Source: Hymenobacter cellulosilyticus (GTDB lineage Bacteria > Bacteroidota > Bacteroidia > Cytophagales > Hymenobacteraceae). Taken from it: a stretch of 64,000 nt of DNA. Numbering within the stretch: the first letter of the stretch is position 1; each line of letters opens with the position of its first letter. The DNA is taken from the NCBI RefSeq assembly GCF_022919215.1, contig NZ_CP095046.1, positions 3,896,501 through 3,960,500 on the forward strand, written 5' to 3'. This document shows, in pieces, positions 57,734-64,000 of this stretch. The notes under the pieces are model-generated. The model did not search any database. It had not been told where the DNA came from and saw nothing but the letters and a program-made list of their open reading frames with translations. A program made the translations under genes and the position numbers.

Positions 57734-59476
57734 ATGTTAGATAATCTCACTTCTCCTTCCTCCCAGGCCTCTGAATTGCCCAAGCTGCCCAAAGCCCCTT
57801 CGGGTATCGACGGCCTGGATGAAATAACGGAGGGAGGCCTGCCCCTGGGGCGCCCCACGCTTATTTGTGGTAGTGCCGGCTGCGGCAAAACCCTGATGGG
57901 CATTGAGTTCCTGGTGCGCGGCATTCAGGACTACAACGAGCCCGGGGTGCTGATGACCTTTGAAGAATCGGCGGCCGAGCTGGCCGCCAACGTTACCTCC
58001 CTGGGCTTCGATTTGCCCCGGCTGCAGGCCGAGAAAAAGCTGCGCCTCGACCAGGTGCACGTCGACCGATCCGAAATTGAGGAAACCGGCGAGTACGATC
58101 TGGAAGGCCTCTTTATCCGCCTGGGCCACGCCATCGACTCCATCGGGGCCAAGCGCGTGGTGCTCGACACCATTGAGGCTCTGTTTTCGGGCTTTCCCAA
58201 CCAGGGCGTGCTGCGCTCCGAAATCCGCCGCCTGTTTCGCTGGCTTAAGGATAAGGGCGTAACGACTATCATTACTGCCGAGCGGGGCGAGGGCACGCTC
58301 ACCCGCCAGGGGTTGGAGGAGTACGTGTCGGACTGCGTGATTCTGCTCGACAACCGCGTCATTGACCAGATTACCACCCGCCGCCTGCGCATTGTGAAGT
58401 ACCGCGGCAGCACCCACGGCACCAACGAATACCCCTACCTGATTACCGAGGAAGGCATTTCGGTATTGCCCGTTACCTCCCTGCAGCTCAACCACGAAGT
58501 ATCGGACCACATTGTGTCTTCGGGCATTCCGGCCCTGGATGAGATGTTCGGCCGCCGCGGCTTCTACCAGGGCAGCAGCGTGCTGATTACGGGCACGGCC
58601 GGCACGGCCAAAACTACTCTGGCCGCCACGTTTGCCGCCGAAATTTGCCGCAACGAGGGCCGCTGCCTGTTTCTGGCCTTCGAGGAGTCGCCCCAGCAGC
58701 TGGTGCGCAACATGCAGTCCGTCAGCATTAATCTGGCGCCGTACGTGGCCAATGGCCGGCTCCGGATTGAGGCCACCCGGCCCACGCTCAACGGCCTGGA
58801 GCGGCATTTGGTGAGCATTCACAAGGTTATCAAGGACTTCAAGCCCACGGCGGTCGTTATCGACCCGATCAGCAACCTGATATCGGTCGGCAACCTGAGT
58901 GAGGTGAAAAGCATGCTCATTCGCCTGATTGACTTTTTGAAAGTCAACAACATTACGGCCCTGTTTACGTCTCTGGTCAGCGGCCGCAACATCCAGCAGG
59001 AAATGACCGAGGAAGGCGTTTCATCCCTGGTCGACACCTGGATCAGCGTGCGCGACCTGGAAGGCGTGGGCGAAAGAAACCGGGGCATCAGCATCCTGAA
59101 GTCGCGCGGGATGAGCCACTCCAACAAGGTGCGCGAGTTTCTGGTAACGGGCAAAGGCATTCAACTGCTCGACGTGGTCATCGGCCCCTCGGGCATCGTG
59201 ACCGGGGCCGGCCGCCTGACCCAGCAGCTGCAGGAGCAGGCCCAGCTGATGGCTGCCCAGCAGGAGGCCGAGCGCAAGGACCGCGAATTGGAGCGCCGCC
59301 GCCGCGTGCTCGAGGCCACCATTGGCAACCTGCGCACCGAGTTTGAGTCGGTAGAGGAGGAGCTGCGCCAGATCAACAGTGAGGAATTGGCCCGGCAGCA
59401 GGCCCTGGCCCACGGCAAGGCCCAGTTCTCGGAGACTATCCCCTTCCAGGAGGGTTCTCAACCCCAACAGTCATAA
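57734..59476 (+). CDS. kaiC: double-domain KaiC family ATPase with C-terminal coiled coil
   Basis: This 580-residue RecA-like protein has two KaiC modules. CI has P-loop GSAGCGKT (46-53) and the catalytic-type TFEES. CII has GTAGTAKT (287-294) and AFEESPQQL. In CII the phosphorylation position of cyanobacterial KaiC (Ser431/Thr432) aligns with Ser430-Ser431 in [11 protein letters not shown], a Ser-Ser pair as described for non-cyanobacterial KaiC groups. After about residue 490 a heptad-like coiled coil of some 80 residues ([19 protein letters not shown]...) extends the C-terminus where KaiA would bind in cyanobacteria. Such extensions in Rhodobacter KaiC join two hexamers. It heads a cluster with two kaiB genes and a kinase; stops and starts are closely spaced. 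Confidence 0.93.
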   Translation: MLDNLTSPSSQASELPKLPKAPSGIDGLDEITEGGLPLGRPTLICGSAGCGKTLMGIEFLVRGIQDYNEPGVLMTFEESAAELAANVTSLGFDLPRLQAEKKLRLDQVHVDRSEIEETGEYDLEGLFIRLGHAIDSIGAKRVVLDTIEALFSGFPNQGVLRSEIRRLFRWLKDKGVTTIITAERGEGTLTRQGLEEYVSDCVILLDNRVIDQITTRRLRIVKYRGSTHGTNEYPYLITEEGISVLPVTSLQLNHEVSDHIVSSGIPALDEMFGRRGFYQGSSVLITGTAGTAKTTLAATFAAEICRNEGRCLFLAFEESPQQLVRNMQSVSINLAPYVANGRLRIEATRPTLNGLERHLVSIHKVIKDFKPTAVVIDPISNLISVGNLSEVKSMLIRLIDFLKVNNITALFTSLVSGRNIQQEMTEEGVSSLVDTWISVRDLEGVGERNRGISILKSRGMSHSNKVREFLVTGKGIQLLDVVIGPSGIVTGAGRLTQQLQEQAQLMAAQQEAERKDRELERRRRVLEATIGNLRTEFESVEEELRQINSEELARQQALAHGKAQFSETIPFQEGSQPQQS

Positions 59477-59480
59477 GGCC

Positions 59481-59815
59481 ATGATGGATACCACCACCGC
59501 CAATCCGGCATCTGCCATGGACGAGGAATACTGGGAGCTGCGCCTGTACGTGGCCGGTCAAACTCCCAAATCGATACTGGCCCTGGCCAACCTGAAAAAA
59601 TACTGTGAGCAGTATTTGAAAGGCCGCTACGCCATTGAAGTAATCGACCTGCTCAAGGACCCGCAGCTAGCCGAGGGCGACCAGATTCTGGCCATCCCGA
59701 CGCTGGTGCGCAAGGTGCCCGAGCCTATCCGCAAGATTATCGGCGACTTGTCGAACGAGGAACGCGTGCTGGTGGGACTGGATATCCGCCCCTGGGCAGC
59801 AAAAGCCAGCACTAG
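59481..59815 (+). CDS. kaiB: KaiB family protein 1, one frame break
   Basis: The thioredoxin-like fold-switching protein binds Kai[38 protein letters not shown] and [23 protein letters not shown] match KaiB throughout. ATG 59481 lies 4 bases after the kaiC stop. As written the frame runs on into the next gene and ends in noise. Adding one C to the run at 59789-59792 gives RPLGSKSQH and a TAG at 59813-59815, exactly before the ATG of kaiB 2, for 111 residues. The clean junction makes this correction convincing. Confidence 0.9.
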
Positions 59816-60148
59816 ATGGAAGCAGAAGAACGGTCGGAACCGGCCGGCGCCGAATATGTGCTTCACCTCTACATTACGGGGGCCACGCCCAACTCGACCC
59901 GGGCCGTGCGCAACATCAAGGACATCTGCGAACAGTACCTGAAGGGCCGCTACGAGCTGCTCATCGTGGACATCTACCAGCAGCCTGAGCTGGCGCAGCG
60001 CGAGCAGCTCATTGGGGCTCCTACGCTGATTAAGCGCAGCCCGGGCCTGGTGCGCCGCCTCGTGGGCGACCTGTCGGACCGGCCGCGCGTGCTCAAGGCG
60101 CTGGGGATTATTTCTCCGTTAGAGAACTCGGGCGCGGGTGATGCGTGA
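59816..60148 (+). CDS. KaiB family protein 2
   Basis: The 110-residue KaiB paralogue shows [48 protein letters not shown] and RRLVGDLSD. It aligns along its length with KaiB 1 but differs at many positions, including an acidic N-terminus (MEAEERSE). Its ATG follows the corrected stop of KaiB 1 with no gap, and its end overlaps the next kinase by 8 bases, so translation is coupled. The two KaiBs may compete for KaiC CI or serve different partners; which is the fold-switching clock type cannot be read from sequence. Confidence 0.9.
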   Translation: MEAEERSEPAGAEYVLHLYITGATPNSTRAVRNIKDICEQYLKGRYELLIVDIYQQPELAQREQLIGAPTLIKRSPGLVRRLVGDLSDRPRVLKALGIISPLENSGAGDA

Positions 60149-61864
60149 GCTACCGGGAAAAAGCGCGGCCGAGCTGGCCCGCGAGAATGAGGAGCTGCGC
60201 TACCGCCTCGAAGAAGCCGAAGAGCTGATTGAGGCCGTGCGCACCGGTGCCGTCGATGCCCTGGCTATTCAGGGCGCCGAGGGCCCCCGCATTTTCACCC
60301 TGGAAGGCGCCGACCACGGCTACCGTACCCTGATTGAGCAGATGAACGAAGGGGCCATGCTGCTCAGCGAGGATGGCACCATTCTCTACGGCAACGCCTG
60401 CCTGGCCGGCTGGCTGGGCCGGGCCCTGGAAGAGGTTATCGGCGGCGAGTTCAACACCTTTATTCCCCTGGATTTTCAGGGCTACTGGCAGGCGCTGCTC
60501 CAGAAAAGCTGGGCCGAGGGCAAGGGCAAGGGCGAACTGCCGCTGCGCAGCCAGGACGGCTCCTTGCGGCCCCTGTCGCTGTCGATGAACGTGCTGTCGT
60601 TTCACGAAACCCCAGTGCTGGCCGTCATTACCACCGACTTGTCGGCCCAGGAGAAAATCCGGGTGATTCAGGCCCGGGTAATCGAGCAGAATGCCGTGAT
60701 TGCCCGCAAAAACGAGGAGCTGACCCGGCAGCAGCAGGCCCGCCAGGCCATCGAGCGGGTGGCGGCCGAGGCCAGCCGGATGCTGGAGGGCATTCCGCAG
60801 ATTGCCTGGACCACCGACGCCCACGGCGTGACGACCTACCTCAACCACCGCTGGTTTGACTTCACCGGGCCCGGCAACCGGGTGGAGCTGGGCAACCAGT
60901 GGCAGGAGTATATTTTCCCCGACGATGCCGCGGCCAGCAACGCCCGCTGGGCCGAGTGTCTGCGCACCGGGGAAGCCTTCGAAATAGAGTACCGCTTCCG
61001 CAACCAGGCCGGCGAGTACCGCTGGATGCTGGGCCGGGCCTTGCCCTCGCGCGACGAGCAGGGCGATATTGTGCAATGGATTGGCACCTTTACCGACATT
61101 CACGAGCACAAGCTGGCCCTGGAGCGCATCGACCAGGCCCAGCGGGAGCTACAGGTCAACAACGAGCAGCTGACCCGGGCCAACGTGGATCTGGACAACT
61201 TCATCTACACCGCCTCCCACGATTTGAAGGCCCCCATCAGCAACATTGAGGGCCTGCTACAGGCCCTGCTGCTGGAGCTGCCCGCCCAAACGGGCGTCGG
61301 GGCCGATGAGGTTTCCTTGATTATGAAGATGATGCAGGACTCGGTGGACCGCTTCAAGCGCACCATCGAGCACCTGACCGAGGTGACCAAGCTGCAGAAA
61401 GAGCACGGGGCCACGGCCGCCACCGTGGATCTGGACCGGCTGGCCCACGAGGTGCGCCTGGATCTGATGCCCCTGATTGAGGCGGCCGGCGCCACCATAA
61501 GCATTGCCGTGGGTACCTGCCCCACGATTTCCTTTTCGGAGAAAAATCTGCGCAGCGTACTTTATAACCTGCTCAGCAACGCCCTAAAGTACCGCAGCCC
61601 CGACCGGCCGGCCCACGTGCTGGTGAGCTGCCGGGTGGAGGCCGACTACGCCGTGCTGCGGGTGCAGGACAACGGCCTGGGCCTGAACCTGGACCACGAC
61701 GGCCGCAAGCTGTTTGCTATGTTTCAGCGCCTGCACGACCACGTCGAAGGCTCCGGCATCGGCCTCTACATGGTCAAAAAAATCGTGGAAAATGCCGGGG
61801 GCGCATTGAAGTCGAAAGCCAGGTAGGAGTGGGGTCCACGTTCAGCGTGTACTTCCGGCGGTAG
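60141..61864 (+). CDS. PAS histidine kinase of the Kai cluster, one frame break
   Basis: The soluble sensor kinase opens with a coiled coil and the motif ELIEAVRTGAVDALAIQG, which I associate with kinases found near kaiC/kaiB. A PAS (about 60-165) and a second PAS/PAC (about 205-335) follow. The DHp helix carries about His360 in ASHDLKAPISN, and the ATPase domain has LLSNALKYRS, VQDNGLGLN and SGIGLYMVKKI. The C-terminal 18 residues are out of frame until one G is added at 61797-61801. It then ends GGRIEVESQVGVGSTFSVYFRR at 61864 (574 residues). Start ATG 60141 overlaps kaiB 2. It is the likely output or input partner of the Kai proteins. No response regulator is adjacent. Confidence 0.88.
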
Positions 61865-61909
61865 CACCATCCTTGGTTCTAGAGTAGGCCAAGCAGAGAA
61901 TGGCATAGA

Positions 61910-62245
61910 TCACTGCCATAACGTTTTCTCCTTCGTTTTGTAAAGGAGTAGTCCCTGCTCGGGAAATCCGTCAATAAGTTTGACGTAGATGCTGTCCCCC
62001 TTCTTTACCTGATTTTTAATGTTTGAAGTGCTAATCTCTTCTATATGTTTTTTGCCATGATGGGTATAGGAAAATTTTAGGTTTACCTCTTTGCCCTCAC
62101 GCCAGCTATCTATAATATAGGCTCTTTCATATACCCCGCCATATTCAATATTATGTTCTTGGGTACACTTTTTCATCGTCACAACTAGCACGAGGCTGGA
62201 AAGCACGATGAGGATAATTCTGAAAGCATGGTCGCTGATTTTCAT
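61910..62245 (-). CDS. hypothetical single-span membrane protein, AT-rich
   Basis: The 111-residue protein has one N-terminal helix (FRIILIVLSSLVLVVTMKK), then a beta-rich domain with YIIDSWREGKEVNLKF, HHGKKHIEEIS and VKKGDSIYVKLIDGF. The latter looks like a DUF3592-like or OB-type small domain, but this is not a firm match. The gene is AT-rich against its neighbours and stands alone, suggesting late acquisition. No function is inferred. Confidence 0.6.
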   Translation of the reverse strand: MKISDHAFRIILIVLSSLVLVVTMKKCTQEHNIEYGGVYERAYIIDSWREGKEVNLKFSYTHHGKKHIEEISTSNIKNQVKKGDSIYVKLIDGFPEQGLLLYKTKEKTLWQ

Positions 62246-62445
62246 GGTCGCTAATGAATCGTCTACCTGTCCGAATGGCTTCGCTGGCGAAGGAGAGCAA
62301 CTGCTGCTACGGTCGTGCGGGACTAGTAAGAAAGAAAAGTGAAAGCCGCAAGGTAGGACCGAGCCTTACGTACACCAAACCGGCCCGTTGCGGCGTTACC
62401 AGAGTCTAAAAGGCCGAAACTGCGCAACCCATTGCCTTTTTTCGC

Positions 62446-62453
62446 TACTTTTG
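62446..62453 (+). promoter_or_regulatory. -7 element of the large TPR protein
   Basis: TACTTTTG, full consensus, 46 bases before the ATG. Confidence 0.55.
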
Positions 62454-62499
62454 ACCAGTACCGGGCCGGCAGCGCCCTTTTTCCCGTAACGCCCCGTTA

Positions 62500-64000
62500 A
62501 TGAAGATATTTCCCCGGATTGCGCTGGCCGCTTCCCTCAGCGCCGCGGCTCCCGTGGCCGCTTCGGCCCAGCAAACGCAGGTTTTTGCCTCCGACGAACG
62601 ACACTTTCAGGAAGGCCTCGAGCTCTTTGACCGCGGCAAGTTCGGCGCCGCCCAGCAGGCCTTCCAGCGCTACCTTGACCAGACCCAGCGCCGCACTGGT
62701 GAGCTGCGCGACCGGACCACCGACGCGGAGTACTATCGGGCCATTTCGGGCCTCTACCTGTTTCACCCCGACGCCGAAGGGCAGGTGCTGGCCTTTGCCG
62801 CCAATAACCCGGCCCACCCCAAAGCCGCCCAGGCCTTCTTCGAGCTGGGTAAGCTCTACTTCGACAAGAAGGACTACGCCCGGGCCATCGACTACCTGCA
62901 GCGCGTGGGGGCCGACAACCTGAGCACTGAGCAGCGGGCCGAATCGGAGTTTAAGCTGGCCTACAGCTACTTTTCGCAAAAGGAGTTCGACAAGGCCAAG
63001 CTCTTGTTTGACCGCAACAAGCAGGGCAACCACGAGTACCGCTACGCCAGCTCGTACTACGCGGGCTACCTGGCCTTCCGCGGCGGCGACTACGCCGCTG
63101 CCCGCCAGGACCTGGGCGTGGCCGAGCAAAATGATGCCTACCGCCTCGTGGTGCCAGCCATCATGAGCCAGATCTACTACAAGGAAGGCAACTTCGACGG
63201 CTTGATTGACTACGGCACCAAGGCCCTGGCCCAGACGCCGCCCCCGCAGAGCGCCGACGAAATTCAGCTGCTCGTGGGCGACGCCTTCTACCAGAAGCAG
63301 GACTACAAGCAGGCCGCCGAGTATTTCGACAAGTACGCCGCCGGCCGCAAGAAGATCGAGCCCAAGGTGCAGTACAAAATCGGCTACTCCAACTTCAAGA
63401 TGGGCGACTACAAGGGCGCCATCGGCAGCCTGAAGGGCGTGGCCGCCCAGCGCGACTCCCTGGGCCAGAACGCGGCCTACCACATGGGCCTGAGCTACCT
63501 GAAGACCAACCAGAAGCAGCAGGCTCTCAACTCGTTTGACGCGGCCCGCAAGACCACCTTCGACAAGACCATTACCGAAAACGCCACCATCAAGTACGCC
63601 CAGATCAACTACGAGCTGGGCAACACCCAGGAGGTGATTACGGCCCTGAAGGATTTTAATAAGCGGTTTCCGCGCTCCAAGAACGCTGCCGCGGCCGACG
63701 ACATCCTGAGCGAGAGTTTCCTCAACTCCAGCGACTTTGCCCAGGCCATCAACTACCTCGAAGGCCTTGACGACCGCAGCAACAAGCTCAACGCCACCTA
63801 CCAGCGCGTGACCTATCTGCAGGCTGCTACTTACTACAACAACAACCAGTACACCCAGGCCCTGCCGCTGGTCGACAAGTCGCTGAAGTACCCGCAGGAC
63901 GATGCCCTGCGGGCGGCGGCCCAGGTGCTCAAAGGCGAAATCTACAGCGTGGGGCAGAAGTATCCGGAGGCCATTACGGCCTATACCGCCGCCGCCCGCA
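62500..64000 (+). CDS. large secreted TPR-repeat protein (partial, runs off the window)
   Basis: Open from ATG 62500 to the edge, at least 500 residues. A signal peptide (MKIFPRIALAASLSAAAPVAASA) is followed by TPR/Sel1-like repeats throughout: FQEGLELFDRGKFGAAQQAFQ, AQAFFELGKLYFDKKDYARA, YAGYLAFRGGDYAAARQDL, YHMGLSYLKTNQKQQALNSF and others. It resembles the long periplasmic TPR proteins (about 1000 residues) of Bacteroidota that are thought to scaffold envelope complexes or gliding/T9SS machinery. The exact role is unknown. There is no frame break in the visible part. Confidence 0.85.
   Translation, partial: MKIFPRIALAASLSAAAPVAASAQQTQVFASDERHFQEGLELFDRGKFGAAQQAFQRYLDQTQRRTGELRDRTTDAEYYRAISGLYLFHPDAEGQVLAFAANNPAHPKAAQAFFELGKLYFDKKDYARAIDYLQRVGADNLSTEQRAESEFKLAYSYFSQKEFDKAKLLFDRNKQGNHEYRYASSYYAGYLAFRGGDYAAARQDLGVAEQNDAYRLVVPAIMSQIYYKEGNFDGLIDYGTKALAQTPPPQSADEIQLLVGDAFYQKQDYKQAAEYFDKYAAGRKKIEPKVQYKIGYSNFKMGDYKGAIGSLKGVAAQRDSLGQNAAYHMGLSYLKTNQKQQALNSFDAARKTTFDKTITENATIKYAQINYELGNTQEVITALKDFNKRFPRSKNAAAADDILSESFLNSSDFAQAINYLEGLDDRSNKLNATYQRVTYLQAATYYNNNQYTQALPLVDKSLKYPQDDALRAAAQVLKGEIYSVGQKYPEAITAYTAAAR

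Noticed and set aside
59816..60148. Second KaiB gene as a KaiA replacement
   Set aside because: It has the full KaiB fold pattern and no KaiA features; there is no basis for a KaiA-like role.

Overview
The window looks like chromosomal DNA of a high-GC Bacteroidota of the order Cytophagales, most like Hymenobacter. Three things point there. Secreted proteins end in a type IX secretion (T9SS) sorting domain. Many genes are preceded by the Bacteroidota -7 promoter element TAnnTTTG. The protein set includes the short primary sigma factor, BshB1, an exonuclease/GIY-YIG fusion, LptF/G and tandem sensor kinases. Only one RNA gene is visible, a tRNA-Met(CAU). I saw no rRNA, CRISPR array, insertion sequence or prophage.

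Layout. 0-4.4 kb: a hypothetical protein, the exonuclease/GIY-YIG protein, a DUF2383 protein and an AI-2E-family permease, all on the minus strand. 4.5-16.2 kb: topoisomerase IV parE and parC, separated by a repeat-rich T9SS surface protein, a lipoprotein and a pirin. 16.2-20 kb: two TPR proteins and a T9SS protein. 20.4-24.1 kb: the translation cluster thrS-infC-rpmI-rplT, with infC apparently starting at ATA. 24-30 kb: a GNAT acetyltransferase, a small secreted peptide, an ASCH-like protein, an LMF1-like membrane protein, tRNA-Met, a START-like protein and LptF/G. 30-37 kb: rpsO, pnp, rpoD, trxB, an M23/LysM hydrolase, bshB1 and an AT-rich DUF4265 gene. 37.6-45.2 kb: an NtrB/NtrC-type two-component pair divergent from an HlyD/ABC/FtsX exporter that has a candidate sigma-54 promoter. 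45-51 kb: a DUF922 peptidase, a CotH/T9SS protein and a PAS-GAF histidine kinase. 51-57.5 kb: accC, an alpha-oxoamine synthase (sphingolipid or sulfonolipid type), a histone H1-like protein, and divergent tyrS and holA. 57.7-61.9 kb: kaiC-kaiB-kaiB-histidine kinase. The window ends inside a large TPR protein.

The most interesting module is the KaiC/KaiB/KaiB/kinase cassette. KaiC is double-domain, has a Ser-Ser pair at the phosphorylation position and a long C-terminal coiled coil, and no KaiA is seen. This is the architecture expected of an hourglass-type Kai timer rather than the cyanobacterial clock. The second regulated module is the sigma-54 activator/exporter locus.

A caution for every reader: at least 19 single-base frame breaks occur in 17 genes, including essential thrS, tyrS, pnp and parC. 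Each is repaired by adding one G or C to a run of G or C. The likely cause is systematic under-calling of G/C homopolymers in the assembly, so these genes are annotated as single intact CDSs spanning the break. Coordinates are those of the sequence as given.
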